Shown piece after piece: positions 1 through 11,000 of a stretch of 64,000 nucleotides of DNA. The stretch is taken from the NCBI GenBank assembly GCA_023374025.1, contig SIJG01000047.1, forward strand, positions 469,964-533,963, read 5' to 3'. The stretch comes from Heterodera schachtii. Lineage: Eukaryota; Nematoda; Chromadorea; Rhabditida; Heteroderidae. The notes beneath the pieces were generated by a model that was not told where the DNA came from, made no database searches, and saw nothing but the letters and a program-made list of their open reading frames with translations. How positions within the stretch are numbered: position 1 is the stretch's first letter; each line of letters starts with the position of its first letter. The translations under genes were made by a program, and so were the position numbers.

Positions 1-719
1 AAGTTTTTTTGGAAATGTGCCGCAAAAATGTTAAAAATCTGACTTTTAGTGATCCCGAATGCACTAAAATTTATGATAAATATAATAATAGAATACATTT
101 TTGATCGAATAAAATATAAAAATATTTGAAGCAATTTTGCAAAATGTTCTTATTTTTAACCCTTAGTCTTATTTTTTGGCCTTTTTTATTTTGAAAATTT
201 TGAGATAGAAACCCTGGATTAATAGACAAAAACACCCATAAAATTGACTATTCTGGCATAATTTATAATCCCTAAATTTGTCATTTTTAGACAATATCTG
301 TGCAATTATACCAAAAAGAATTAAATCGAGGCGATACAACGAATAAATGAATGTGGAACCAAACACATCATTCAAAAAAATTATTTTTTTTGTGAGATTT
401 TTTGGAGCTAATTAAAAGCAAACCCCCGCCCCCGTCCCCAGGGGCGAGTCATTTGCTCACCCCCGCCCCCGCAACTCTGACCCCCGCAATCCCCCGCCCC
501 GCGAAAAGCCACCCCCGCCCACGGGGCTCGAACCCTAATTTACACTCAAGAAAATGAAATAAAAATGCCCAAAGATAGATACATTAAAAAAACAGCGAAA
601 TAAATCATTAAACACAAAAAATTTAAATAGTTTAGGGGAAGCCTGAAAATTTGAAAAATCTTAGAATAAGGACACTTGGGAACCCTGCTTAATAATAAAA
701 TATTTTTTTGGCCCTAATA
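1..719. repeat. AT-rich repeat DNA with a CCCCCGCC-rich patch
   Basis: No convincing gene is visible. Positions 421-540 are an abrupt GC island in AT-rich DNA, made of short CCCCCGCCCC words and ending in a block whose reverse complement starts TAGGGTTCGAGCCCC. That end resembles the tiny hAT-type element at 51391-51489 (TAGGGTTGCGCCCCGAC). I infer a mobile-element end but could not find its partner. The open frame at 169-375 is AT-rich and shows no family features. Confidence 0.45.
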
Positions 720-966
720 CAGGGATGCGATCTGTTCTGATTTATCAGAAATGTTCTGATTTGGAGGGTCCAAATCTGATAAAATAAAAATGTTCTGATT
801 TTGGGGTAGTGACCAAAATTTGTTCTGATTTCTTAGATAAATTCATATTTTTGAAATATGTGGCATAATTTCACTTTTTATCAAGAAAATACAAGATTTG
901 TGGCAAAATTGTAATTTTTTGACAAAAATCTGTTAACAAATCGCATTAAAAATTGCAAAATTTTTC

Positions 967-992
967 CCGGCGGCGCCTATCGGCACCGCCGG
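967..992. repeat. GC palindrome module (first of seven)
   Basis: A near-perfect palindrome, core GGCGCCTATCGGCACC, stands out in AT-rich DNA. The same module recurs at 1208-1233, 2825-2850, 13859-13883, 14031-14052, 15243-15270 and 32730-32755. Each copy is preceded by an AT-rich block with a TCTGTTAACAAAT-like word and most are followed by a C-rich run and a CAAAAGTTTTTTTGGAAA-like block, so the repeat unit is larger than the palindrome. It is always found inside other mobile elements. Function unknown; a hairpin is possible. Confidence 0.75.
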
Positions 993-1553
993 ACGCCCCT
1001 CCCCTCCCCTGTCCATCGCCCAAAATTTTTTTGGAAAAACGCGCCGCAAAAAAGCGTTTTTAAGCAAAAAAGTCGTCGCTTGAAAACGCATTGCAAAAAA
1101 AGCGTTTAAAAGCGCAAAAAAAAAGTCATTACTTGGTTTTTAATTGCAAAAATCAGCCTTTTTGATGAAAATCTGTTAAGAAATCCGAACGAAATTACAA
1201 AAATTTTCCGGCGGTGCCGATAGGCACCGCCGGACCCCCCCCCCCCCCCCCCCCCCCTCGCCCATTTCCCAAAAGTTTTTTATTTTTATTTATTCAAAAA
1301 TAAAAATAACCAAAAGAAGGGCATGTGCCACTTACTCTTTTGGCGGAAATGAGGTGAAATGGAAAGTAGTGATAAAATATAATTGAAATTTTGAATGAAG
1401 CAGAAATTAGAAAAGTCAGACCTCCAACAAAGGAAAAATTGTTTTTTTTTTGGGGTTGTAAAAGAGGAAAAAAAAATTTTTTTTTTGAGTAAAATTTTTA
1501 GAGAAAGTTTGAGGGATATTTTATTTGAAGAAATTGTTGGAGGTCTGGTAGAA

Positions 1554-2195
1554 CTATTTGTTGAAAAGATGAGGGTATTGTTTTTTGAGCGACTGAATTT
1601 GGTGAACAATTTTGTCGGTGGGTGGAAATGAGTTTAGTGCTTCATAACAGACGAGGATTGTTTGGTCAAAAACTTCCGGCGGTTTGGACATGTCTTGGCT
1701 GGCCTCCTTCTGGTTTGGTGCAACAACGGGAGTCTGGTCATTGGTCGTTTTTGGGAGCTGGGTTGGAGGTGCCGGTGGAGCTGGGTTTTGTTGACGTTTT
1801 CGGAGACGCGCTTCGTATTCCTCTTTGAGTTGTTCTTTGGACAGCGCCGGACGGACGAACAGACGGTTCAGGTTCTGTTGGGAACGGAGCCGAGCACGCT
1901 CGCGCTTCCATCCTCCGAGTGCCACATGTTGGTGTGTGGGCGTTGGCATGACCACCTTGAGCGGGCGTGGTGTTGTTCGCTGCGGGTCGTATCGTCCGAG
2001 TCGAAAGACGGCCGTTGGTTGGGCTTCAACTTCAAGATGGTCCAGGATTTTTGTGATGGCTTCCCTGTCTTCCTGAACACGCTCCGATGGGCGGATGGCA
2101 TTGCTTTCCGGGAGGCCAATGAAAACCAGGGTGCGTTGGCGTTCTTGTTCTTCGACTGTGGCAGTGTTTTGGTCCAGGTCCAGTGCAGGTGGCAT
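1554..2195 (-). CDS. ORF1-like protein of a nematode retroelement family
   Basis: An uninterrupted 213-codon frame, far more GC-rich than its surroundings. The motifs FIGLPES near residue 25, a VFRLG segment near 65 and LFVRPALSKEQ near 115, followed by a charged helix and a Pro-rich linker, match a family I recall from LINE-type ORF1 or retroelement-derived genes in nematodes. The frame stays open upstream of the ATG (…NITPPRAKRA) back to a TAA near 2255, so the true start may come from a lost exon or a non-ATG start. No zinc knuckle or reverse transcriptase follows. The gene lies inside the hAT-type element 720-3226, antisense to the neighbouring exon. I see the motifs; the family assignment is from memory. 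Confidence 0.5.
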   Translation of the reverse strand: MPPALDLDQNTATVEEQERQRTLVFIGLPESNAIRPSERVQEDREAITKILDHLEVEAQPTAVFRLGRYDPQRTTPRPLKVVMPTPTHQHVALGGWKRERARLRSQQNLNRLFVRPALSKEQLKEEYEARLRKRQQNPAPPAPPTQLPKTTNDQTPVVAPNQKEASQDMSKPPEVFDQTILVCYEALNSFPPTDKIVHQIQSLKKQYPHLFNK

Positions 2196-3285
2196 TGCAC
2201 GTTTGGCGCGAGGTGGAGTGATGTTTGATGCGTTGGTTCGCTTAATGTCGATTAATTAGGAAGGAAAATGTTGTTTTTGCGATCTTAATTGGACTATCAC
2301 TAGTCTTTTTTGGAAAAATGTGCCGCAAAAAATTCTTTAAAATCTGGTTTTTTATCCCAAGTGCACTGAAATTTTCGATTGCTAATTTACTCATTAAAAT
2401 TTTTAAAGATGATAATCGGAGGCGAAAATATAATTTTTAATACATTTTTGATCATAGGTGTTCAAGGGGGGGGGGGGGTCAATTTCGTAAATCGTACGGG
2501 GGTCCGAGGCAATTTCGTAAAAATTTCGGCCAAAATCAAAAAAGCACTGGTAAAGATGGGAAAATTTTACGAAATTGAAAAAAAAATCTAAATTTTGTGC
2601 CAAAAACTTAAAATTTTTACGATTTTGAATTGCATTTCGTTAAAATTTACATGAAATTCTATTTCATCTTTTCCTATTTCGTTAATTTTTAACGAAATTT
2701 TACACTTTTTAGTGAAAATTTGTTAATAAAATTTTTTTGAAGATTGTCTAAAAATGCGCAAAAAACGGTCGGTTTTTACAAAAAAAAACTGTTAACAAAT
2801 TGCACTGAAATTAAAAAAATTTTTCCGACGGCGCCTATCGGCACCGTCGGACCTCCCCCCCCCCCCCGTTACCCAAAAGTTTTTTGTTTGAAAAAACGTC
2901 AAAAAAATATGAAAAAAAGGGAAAAAGAAAAAAAAAGGAAAAATTGGACTGAAAAGCAAAAAAAAAAAGGTCGTCAGAAAAATTTTTTGAGCGTTTTTTT
3001 CAATTTCGTAAAAATTTTGGCCTCTGAGGGGGGGGGGGGGGTGGGGGGGTATTTCGTAAAGGCAAATTTCGACCCCCCCCCCCCTTTTCCATGTATGTTT
3101 TTGATTAAAAAAATGCAAAAATAGCTTGTTTGAAGCAATTTTGCAAAATGTTCTGATTTTTGACCCCAAAATCTGATTTTTTGAGCCTGATGTTCTGATT
3201 TTGAAAAATTTTCGATCGCATCCCTGCCCTAATATTAAATGTTACGTAACACATTTGGAAAAATAAAAAATTCGTTTATTTTCAG

Positions 3286-3610
3286 CAGAAGGCATTCCAA
3301 GAAGTGCTCGAGAAAAAGGTCATGGAACGAATTATGACAGTTCAGACGAAGGTTGACAAAATGGAAAAGGGAAATGAACACCAAAAGGGTAAGGGAAAAT
3401 GAGCAACGATTACTGTAATTACCGTAATAATAATATTATTATTAATTACTGTCAAATATTAGTTTGCATCAAATATTACTTAACAGAATTTGTTTAATTT
3501 AAGTGGTTACTGAAAAGGCACTTTTTGAGCAAATCACTGAATTGGAGGGACAACAAAAAACATCAAAAGCAGTAATGGGAAAAGGAGACAAACGGCGAAT
3601 TGTTAATTAA
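3286..3610 (+). CDS. Last two exons of an unrecognised coiled-coil gene
   Basis: Exon 3286-3388 follows TTTTCAG and ends at GGTAAGG. Exon 3504-3610 follows TTTAATTTAAG and ends in TAA. The phases match (103 nt, then 107 nt), giving about 69 codons. The protein is Lys/Glu/Gln-rich and helical (starts QKAFQEVLEKK; ends in a basic tail GDKRRIVN). I do not recognise a family. Upstream exons are not visible; the hAT element ending at 3226 lies in the preceding intron. It could be the 3' end of a gene starting left of the window, or an isolated relic. Confidence 0.5.
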
Positions 3611-4694
3611 TGAATTATTAATTTAAATAATATTGAAATACTCATTCATTTCCAAAATATATCATTAATATTAAGCGAATAAATTACCATTTTAAATTTT
3701 AAAAATTAATTTAAGCTGCTTCGAAAAACAGTAAAAAACTGTTCATAAAATACCTAGTTTACATAATAATTAAATTTATATTTAAAATCATTTTGGATTA
3801 AATTTATTATATGAATTAAGGAGATAATTAAATTGTCCGTTTTATAAAAATTAATTTTCTCAACTTCTGATCAATTCTCAAAAATGCAAAATAATCAATC
3901 AAAAGACTCATCGGAAAATCAGTGAATTGAAGAAAGAACAGAAGCTATATAGGTGATTTTAAAGCAAAAGGAAAAAATGAATTAAAATTTACAATTGATT
4001 AATTGTTATAAAAAAAATCACACAATAATTAAACAATTTTTTATAATATTTTATAAAGTTATTTAAGATTCTATTAATTTCCGACAAAATTATTGGGATA
4101 CCGGTAATCCTTCTGAATTGGTGTCCCGAAAGAAAAAAAAATAAATAAAAATTTTCCTACAAAAATCACTTTTTTAGGGTAAAAAAGGCACTAATAACGA
4201 ATCCGAGCTAGTATTTTGAAAAATCATTGATTTGGTCTATGATTTTTCATCAAATAGTTAATTTTTTTAAAACTTTTGTTTTCTAAAGTTTTGGCTTTCC
4301 ATACATTTAAAGCAGGGTAGCCAGAAGTGATGATTTATCATCATTTTGCTGATTTCAACGGGTCAAAAATGATTTATTTTTTTTTTGAGATAATGATTTT
4401 TGTGAAATTTGATAATTTATGCTGATTTTTGGAAAATATCCTGACCATTTTTATGTAAAACTGCTACCAAAATCTCCCAAATTTTCAAATTTATGGCGAT
4501 ATGCTCCCAGTGCGCTTACAATCCTTCTTTAAATGCTTGCGAAGATCTCATAAAATTATGTGCCGTTTGCGCCCCGATTGTGAATAAAAAATTTATTCAT
4601 GAAATTGCCTTTCCAAGTGCTAACGGAGTGATTTTATCAAAAAATCATCATGCACATTCAAACAACTCTTGTTTTCCTTCTCCTTTGACCACCT
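3611..4694. other. AT-rich spacer with a hAT-type left end
   Basis: No coding exon is supported. At 4313 a terminus CAGGGTAGCCAGAAGTGATG begins, followed by TGATTTATCATCATTTTGCTGATTT. The same terminus appears inverted at about 20460-20516. The right partner of the 4313 end was not found. The 67-codon frame at 4493-4696 has no recognisable features. Confidence 0.4.
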
Positions 4695-4702
4695 AAAGCA
4701 TC

Positions 4703-5467
4703 GGTGCTGAGTCGTTATATAAAAACCATCAAAAAGGGCGTTATAGAAAAAACCATCAAATGGAAATTTTCAACAAGAAACTGCCCATAACTTTTTTTAA
4801 AGTCAACAAAATTAAACATCTTGGTATCATTCGATAAGCCTAACATTTTTCTATTAGTGCACCTAAATTTTAAAAAATTTGGCCAAGTTTGAGCAACGTT
4901 ATTGCCAAAAGTACCCAAGGAACCGAGTTTTCAAACATTTTTAGCCATAACTTTTTTGAAACCTAACGAAATTTTTTGAAATTTTGTGGGCTAATAGAGG
5001 GGACATAGGGCTATCGACTAATAGCAAGAAAATAAAAAACAAAAATAATTTCTAACAGAAATTTTTTATTTAAAAATAAAATTATTTTGATCATCAATAA
5101 TTCTGGTCAAAACATTCTTAGATCGAACAAAATAAAGTGATCTTGCTATCAATCGATAGCCCTATGTTCCCTCTATTAGCCTGCAAAATTTCAAATAATT
5201 TCGTTATGTTTCAAAAAAGTTATGGCTAAAAATGTTTGAAAACTCGGTTCCTTGGGTACTTTTGGCAATAACGTTGCTCAAACTTGGCCAAATTTTTTAA
5301 AATTTAGGTGCACTAATAGAAAAATGTTAGGCTTATCGAATGATACCAAGATGTTTAATTTTGTTGACTTTAAAAAAAGTTATGGGCAGTTTCTTGTTGA
5401 AAATTTCCATTTGATGGTTTTTTATATAACGCCCTTATTGATGGTTTTTATATAATGACATAGCACC
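4703..5467. mobile_element. Foldback element 1 with 8-bp target duplication
   Basis: Two arms of about 310 bp (4703-5026 and 5137-5467) are inverted copies of each other around a spacer of about 110 bp. Ends are GGTGCTGAGTCGTTATATAA and, inverted, GGTGCTATGTCATTATATAA. Perfect direct repeats AAAGCATC flank it (4695-4702, 5468-5475). The identical 67-residue frames on opposite strands (4715-4918 minus, 5252-5455 plus) are simply the two arms. The word TTGGTATCATTCGA inside is shared with the foldback element at 52171-52647. Confidence 0.85.
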
Positions 5468-5475
5468 AAAGCATC

Positions 5476-6089
5476 AAAAGACCAAGATCCGCATTTGAAT
5501 TTTTCACTTTTTGTGTCGCCATTGTTTTTGCTTTATTAATGAAATATGATCAATTTTTGAAATTATTTTAAAATAAACTTACTGATCGTTAGGGATGCAA
5601 TTTTTAGTTTTTCACTATTTTTTCCTGCGCTCCCTATGGCCTTAAACATACGAAAACATGTTTTTTTTCGGTTATTGTTATTTGTAAAAAGTTAATTGAA
5701 CCACCGTGATCAGATCACTCCTTAAAGGTGACCTGAAAACACTAACTGGTAAAAATTAATCTCGGTTGAACCAGGAGAAGTAGATGCAATGACAATAAAA
5801 TTCTTGAGTTTATTTCTTAATTGACTGTAATCAATTTTTTATTTATAACTAAAGCTCGTAAATCCAGGAATTTTCTAGTTTTTCCATTTTTAGCTCTCGT
5901 ATAATCATTCTTAATGACAACAAAAAAAATTATAATCAGTTTAATTATTTTTAAAATATTCATGATTAAAAAAGCCAATATTTAAGTAAATTTTTTGTCA
6001 AGGAATTCTTGGAAAATACAAAATAAATGTGCAAAAAATCAAAAATTATAAAAATTGAAAATAACAAAATCCATATTATCATATTAATT
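5476..6089. other. AT-rich spacer
   Basis: Nothing gene-like is seen. The sequence is low-complexity A/T with no splice-bounded frames. It lies immediately downstream of the broken HTH gene on the minus strand. Confidence 0.5.
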
Positions 6090-6741
6090 CTCATATTCGT
6101 CCCAAAATTGTTTCTTCCATTTGTAAATGTTTATTCTGTCAATTTTCAAAATTTTTGCATTTTTTCATCACTCATTTTTTTATTTTCTCTTTTTATTTTC
6201 CAATAAATTTTGATTTTTCCATTTTTTCTTTTTCGGTTATAAATTTACTCATTCCAAATTGTTTCTTCCATTTTCTAATTGTTTCTCTGCCAACTCCAAT
6301 TTTCTTGCAAATTTCTTCATAATTTTGTTTCCATTCTTTTCTTGAATATTTTCTTTTTTTTTGCTTATATTTATTTGTCAGTTCAATGAATTTTTCAACA
6401 ATTTCAATTTTTTGTTCATCAGTTTTATTTATTTTTTGATGAAGTCCTAATTGTTTAATCCATTGTTGAATATAATTGCGATTTGTGCCCAATTTTTTTT
6501 TTTGCTATATTTGCATTAATTTTACTCCATTCTTTTGTTGAGTATTTTTTTCCTTTTTCCTTTCTTTTTCCTTTTATTTTATAATATTTTTCAATTATTT
6601 CTCTTTTTTCTTCTTCTTTTTCTGCCCATTTTCTCCAAATATTTCATCAAATGATTTTTGCTGAAGTTTTTTCTTCTCTGTTCCAAATTGGTCAAATTTA
6701 ATTATGAAAATTATAAAAAAAAAATATAGAAACAAATTCAT
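6090..6741 (-). pseudogene. Lysine-rich secreted HTH-repeat protein, copy 1, frameshifted
   Basis: The ATG at 6741 starts a hydrophobic leader (MNLFLYFFFIIFIIKF) followed by the family hallmark KKKLQQKSFDEIFGE. The frame then shifts twice, both times inside A runs (GAGAAAATGG near 6635 and a run of about 11 A near 6500). It resumes as LGTNRNYIQQWIKQLG (helix-turn-helix-like repeat 1) and KYSRKEWKQNYEEICKKIG…IRKWKKQFG (repeat 2), ending at 6193. A decayed third repeat continues to about 6090. Because both shifts are in homopolymers, assembly error is a real alternative to pseudogenisation. Homologues lie at 18.8, 20.8, 29.8, 32 and 34.8 kb. Confidence 0.65.
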
Positions 6742-7937
6742 TTTCTTAGGAATATTCTCAAATGAATATATTTTTTAAATAAATGTGAATTATTATTGAT
6801 GTGCATTTAATTTATAAAAAAATAAAATTACAACAAAAATTAATTTTTATTTTTTTATAAACAAACTACAAAACAGAAAACTGTTCTGCTGAGCTTAGAA
6901 AAAATTTTTTTCGTAATTTATTATTTTTTTACCTTCCGATCCGACATAATCATTATCAATTAAGGCGAATGAAATAAAGAGAATATTACATGAAATTTTC
7001 ATAATTTTGGTCTTAATTTTAAAAAACATATTTAATATATTTTAAAATTTCAAAGAGGATTTTTTGTGAAAACAAATTAAAAAGATTTTAAAATACGCTT
7101 TAAATTTATTTATAGCAAAATAAAATCCATAAAAACTAATTTTTTATATTTAAACAAACTACAAAAATATTCTTCTGATCTCTCCGGTTAGCTTAATCAA
7201 AATGTCAACATTTGGCGCCGTTCTATGGTTGAGCACTTTTTTCTCTGCGTAATTTCTTTTAATTAAATGCTTTTAATTGGGAATTTATTTATTATATTTT
7301 GGGATTAAATTGGACATTATTTCTTCAGGTTTTAGAAACGGTTTTATGGGCTTTTAAAAGTCGATTTTGATAAATTATATAGAAAATCGGAGAAAAGAAA
7401 TTTATAAAAATATTAAATTGATATTTGACTAAAATTCTCATACAATACCGGTGAGATTCTTGAAAATTTGTCTTTTAAAAATCCGAATTTTTAGAGAAAT
7501 TATAATATTTAATGGCACCGCGCGTCAAAAAAAAAAGAAAAACTTTCCACCGCCTCATTTCTTCTGCCTAAAATGGTGAACATGAACAGCAATCGTTGGG
7601 CTTTTTTATGGCAGCGGTTGGAAGACGGCGAAGTGTTCGCGTGGCCATGAAAATGAGTAAAATTTTCATGTGATATTTGTTTTAGGGGTTTTCAGGGTCG
7701 AGAAAACCGATTCTGATATCCTTTTTGTCCTAGTTCGAACTACGGACTCGAACAAAAAACAATTTTCTCTAATATTCGAAATCTTTTGGTCAATTAAAGC
7801 AGTGTCCGGGGTTCAGAATAGGTCGAAATGGGAGTCAGAATCGGTTTTTCAGACCCTGAAACAAGTTAATAGTAAAAAAATAGAATTTTTTTTTGAAATC
7901 TTGACGCAGATAATACACCTATTTTTGCACATTTCAG
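6742..7937. other. AT-rich upstream DNA with possible F-box leader fragment
   Basis: Mostly A/T with no clear gene. At 7573-7650 a plus-strand frame starts MVNMNSNRWAFLWQRLEDGE and stops soon after; it could be a decayed first exon of the F-box relic at 7938 but I cannot show this. The stretch 7670-7900 contains the dispersed word family 'GTTCGAA…GGGTCC' also seen in several introns. Confidence 0.3.
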
Positions 7938-8160
7938 TTGGGTGTCTAACCGTGTTTGGGTGCACATTCTTCCGTTTTTAACCGTCCTCAACTCGGCCTC
8001 AAAATGGCACTGCTTTCGCCCCGGTTCAATGCGCTGAAGGACAACCAACTGGGGCTTGAGATGGAAATTGATGACGGAGGACATTTTACGGTAGAAGTGA
8101 GAAAAAATTATTGCAATTTTTTAAAAAAAATTAAAAATCCGGGCCCCAAAACAGAAAAGG
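7938..8160 (+). pseudogene. F-box family exon relic, frameshifted
   Basis: An exon bounded by CATTTCAG and GGTAAGT. It reads VSNRVWVHILPFL in one frame, then after a TTTTT run RPQLGLKMALLSPRFNALKD in another. This is the conserved 'ILPFFDHAQLGLEMALLS' segment of the same family as the F-box pseudogene at 12.9-16.1 kb. F-box proteins recruit substrates to SCF ubiquitin ligases. No further exons of this copy are visible, so it is a one-exon relic or a very decayed gene. The frameshift sits in a homopolymer. Confidence 0.6.
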
Positions 8161-8755
8161 GTAAGTAAATAGTAAGGCTGTCCCCCATTTTTTGAAAATT
8201 TTTAATGCCATTAAAAAGGTTAGGGGGGTTTTTGGGACCGCTGACAACTAATTTGGCATACATCTCGATCGGTTTCGAACCCTGAACCCGAATTTTAAAA
8301 AATCGAATGTTTAATTTTCATTTCGCAATTTCCATCTAACAAAGGTTTAATGATCATTTATTGCAGCCATGTTGGCTTCCATCATGTGAATTAATCCTTT
8401 TTAGACGAAAATTAAACGAAACTCGAAATTTCAACTTTCTAACTTTTGTTTGAATTCGGGTCCGGGGTTCTGATTGTTCGACATTGATGTCAGTTTCGTG
8501 TTCAGCGCCCCCCGAAAATCCTCTAAACCTTTGCCTTGATTAGATTAGTGTAAACCGCGCCCCCGAGCGACAACATGCCATTTGTCCTCACTTAATTTTT
8601 TCAAAAAAAAAATTTTTTTTTTATATGGTGGTAGGGTCCGGCAAACAGTTTTAAAAAATTTCAATTTTTCATTGGGTTTTTCGATTCAGCTTGTGTGAGG
8701 AGGGGGGGATATAGTTCCCTCGGGTGCTCTACGTTTCGCTCAGTATTATCCCACC
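8161..8755. other. Intergenic or intronic DNA, no gene seen
   Basis: Contains copies of the dispersed 'GAATTCGGGTCCGGGGTTC' word near 8455 and a TCAGCGCCCCCCGAAAA stretch near 8505 that recurs in family introns. No coding exon supported. Confidence 0.4.
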
Positions 8756-9198
8756 CGGTATCATGGCAACTCGTACAAAAAGCAACTAGTACACAAGCAA
8801 CTCGTACACAGGGCAACTCGTACAAGAAAAATTTCTAGAATTTTCAACTAAAACTTCGAATTTGTAGAATAAAAAATCTAAATATATTTTTTAGCCTAGA
8901 AAAACTTTTTAAAACACTTAAATTTTCAAAAATTTAAGAAATTTTAAAAAATCAGCTGAAAAATTTAAAAAAAAAAAAATTTTTATGTTTTTCTAGGCTA
9001 AAAATCCATTTAGATTTTTTTATCTAAAAATTCTAAATTTTAGTTGAAAAATCTCAGAAATTTTTTTTGTACGAGTTGCCCTGTGTACGAGTTGCCTATT
9101 GTACGAGTTGCCCTGTGTACGAGTTGCCTATTGTACGAGTTGTCTGTGTACGTGTTGCCTTTGTACGAGTTGCCTTTGTACGAGTTGCCATTGGCCCG
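8756..9198. mobile_element. Foldback element 2 with GTACGAGTTGCC arrays
   Basis: The ends are CGG-TATCAT-GGCAACTCGTAC and, inverted, CGG-GCCAAT-GGCAACTCGTAC: identical except for a variable hexamer. A 7-bp direct repeat TCCCACC flanks it (8749-8755, 9199-9205). Inside each end is a short tandem array of GTACGAGTTGCC (three to four units left, seven right, in opposite orientation), then inverted AT-rich arms around about 8960. The plus-strand frame at 9044-9352 is only the translated array. Confidence 0.8.
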
Positions 9199-9205
9199 TC
9201 CCACC

Positions 9206-9658
9206 TCCACCCGAAAATTTTTTATAAGAAAATTTTTTGATGTTTCTACTGGTTTTTTAAATTATATGATGAATACTAATTTTTTAATCTTCCAAAAGCC
9301 ACTGAAGTATTTCAAGAAATTTTTCTTTAAAATTTTATGTTTTATTTTTTAATATTTTTTTAATATATCAAAATAACATTTTTTAATTTTCGCGGCAGGG
9401 AATCACCTGCTGCCTGTAGTCCCCTCAGCCCCTAGTGAAGGGTTTGTTGTCCACAGCCCCCGCCCCACTTTCCTTTACATAAACCTCATTTTAAAAATTT
9501 TGGGCAACACAAAGATGCGAAATTAATAACAATTTAGGTAAAATTTGGCATCAGTCGAAAAGTGATCACCAAAAAAAGAAAGTTTGAAGCCTACTGGGTG
9601 TGTGACTCACACCACACACACCTTCCCCCACATAGGCTTTGGTAAAATTATTTTTTAG
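9206..9658. other. Spacer with small GC patch
   Basis: A short GC-rich patch at 9394-9475 interrupts AT-rich DNA. At 9597-9620 the block GGTGTGTGACTCACACCAC is almost repeated at 10478-10498, two near-palindromes flanking the HMG-box-like gene. No exon recognised, although the 5' exon(s) of the HMG gene should be here or further left. Confidence 0.35.
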
Positions 9659-10142
9659 GATCAAAACACCGGCCACCAAAGCGCTGTTCGAGAAAACGCT
9701 TAAAAAGAGGGAGCTTAAGGCCAGCGAACGCGCCAAGGAAAATGGTCGGCATTACCATTTTGAAATGGCATCTTAAATTAAATATTTGTTCCATTTGATA
9801 GCTTAAAATTTAAGGCAAAATTTGGCGTAAAATGACCGAAAAACAAAAAGCCAAATGGACGAAAATGGCCGAGAAAGACATGGCCCAATACAATGAAGGT
9901 ATTCTATTAAAAACAATTTTAAAAAATAAACGATTGGCATTTCTATTTTAGAAATGGAAGAATTTGAAGAAGAGTTGGAGGAAAAGAAAGGAAGAAAAAA
10001 GGGTGCAAAAAAAGCAGGTAATGCTATTTTTGAGGGCAATGATTGGGGAACCGGTCAGTTTGGCGCGGCCGTTTTGGCTTGCATTAGCATGGTTCTTTTA
10101 AAGAAAAAGGCTTATAGTAATGCACAAACAAAGACAAATTAA
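9659..10142 (+). CDS. HMG-box-like protein, 3' exons
   Basis: Three exons join in phase: 9659-9744 (after TTTTTTAG), 9815-9898 and 9952-10142. The translated join carries GKIWRKMTEKQKAKWTKMA then EKDMAQYNEEM, the third helix of an HMG box, followed by an acidic stretch EEFEEELEEKKGRKKG; upstream is a basic helix (ALFEKTLKKRELKASERAKE). HMG-box proteins bind and bend DNA. The last exon stays open past a possible donor at 10018 and ends with a hydrophobic stretch (FGAAVLACISMVLL) and TAA. That tail is unusual for an HMG protein and may be retained intron. The first exon(s) with the box N-terminus are not seen, so the gene is partial here. Confidence 0.6.
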
Positions 10143-10536
10143 AATGTTTTTTAAAATTTTGATTTTAAACACTGGCGCCAAAAAAGCCATTTTATGAAGG
10201 GCGCCAAAGCGGCCCCGCAAAAAAGCTCGCGCCAAAAACCCGCGCCAAATTGACCCGACCCAATGAGTGTCCTTTTTTTAGCCGCTGCTTGACCCAACCC
10301 CGGGCACGAGCAAACAGAAATGATGGAAGGAAGGCGGAAGAATTTTGTGGCCAGCTAAAAGAAATGAAATAATTTTTTCTGTTTTTGTTGTCACACAAAC
10401 GTGGCTTTCTCCAAGCGTACCATGTTGGCCCTAGCGGCCACTTGTTGCGCTAAATATGTTTAAGGTGTAAGCCATGGGTATGTGACTCACACCACCTCAC
10501 CCCATTATTGTTGATTTTTATGCCTGTTTTAAAAAA
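10143..10536. other. Spacer downstream of HMG-like gene
   Basis: No gene is supported. It contains repeated GGCGCCAAA words (10175-10250) and the second GTGTGACTCACACCAC block (10478-10498). Confidence 0.4.
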
Positions 10537-11000
10537 TTATAAATTTTTTCGCTGATATTTTAATGTATGTGTCAGGGATGGCATTCCGAGGCTCCTCAAA
10601 TTTTCATAAATCGGATAGTCCGATGGCAAAGTTCTTGCAATTTTTTGAATGATTTGTCCCTTGATCCATTTTGGTCCGTCGCGATAATTTCTCGCGTAAA
10701 GTCGTTGGTTCACCTCGAAATTTTTCTGTGTCCCGCTGACGACATTCCATTTACTCCGATCCAAATATGAGCTTTATGGCACTTCAATTTCTTACTTCAT
10801 TCCCTCCTTTTTATGCTTTGTTTTAAAGTTTGGGCAAAGCTTTCAGCAGCTCCATTCGACTTTGGGTTGTATGGTGCGATCACGTAAGGCAATAATCAGC
10901 GAATTATTTTGAGATAAATTGCGGTCCGTTATCGGAGATAATTTACTCGAGAAATCCATGCGCTGTAAATACAATTCTGAGCGCCTCAATCATTGATGTG
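10537..11000 (-). pseudogene. Gypsy-type retrotransposon integrase relic
   Basis: The minus strand carries the C-terminal integrase/GPY-like segment NQRLYARNYRDGPKWIKGQI followed by QKIARTLPSDYPIYEN (about 10764-10600). Further upstream on the same strand (about 10830-10960) are the decayed catalytic-core words around DNGPQF and 'THHTTQS…SNGAAES'-like sequence with stops. The order and spacing match K02A2.6-like gypsy polyproteins as I remember them. No LTRs, protease or RT are visible, so it is an old fragment. Confidence 0.6.

Larger units (their letters stand above)
720..3226. mobile_element. hAT-type element, 2.5 kb, 8-bp target duplication
   Basis: The element begins CAGGGATGCGATC at 720 and ends with the exact inverse GATCGCATCCCTG at 3226. 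It is flanked by perfect 8-bp direct repeats CCCTAATA (712-719 and 3227-3234). A CAGGG terminus with an 8-bp duplication is the hAT superfamily signature. Both ends carry private short-word repeats (TGTTCTGATTT variants). The inside is composite: three GC palindromes (967-992, 1208-1233, 2825-2850), poly-C/G runs (about 1237, 2466, 2847, 3030, 3073) and an ORF1-like gene on the minus strand. No hAT transposase is visible, so it is non-autonomous or has captured other repeats. It lies just upstream of the exon at 3286, probably inside an intron. Confidence 0.85.

Noticed and set aside
4715..5455. Two identical 67-residue proteins on opposite strands
   Set aside because: They are the two arms of foldback element 1, not genes.
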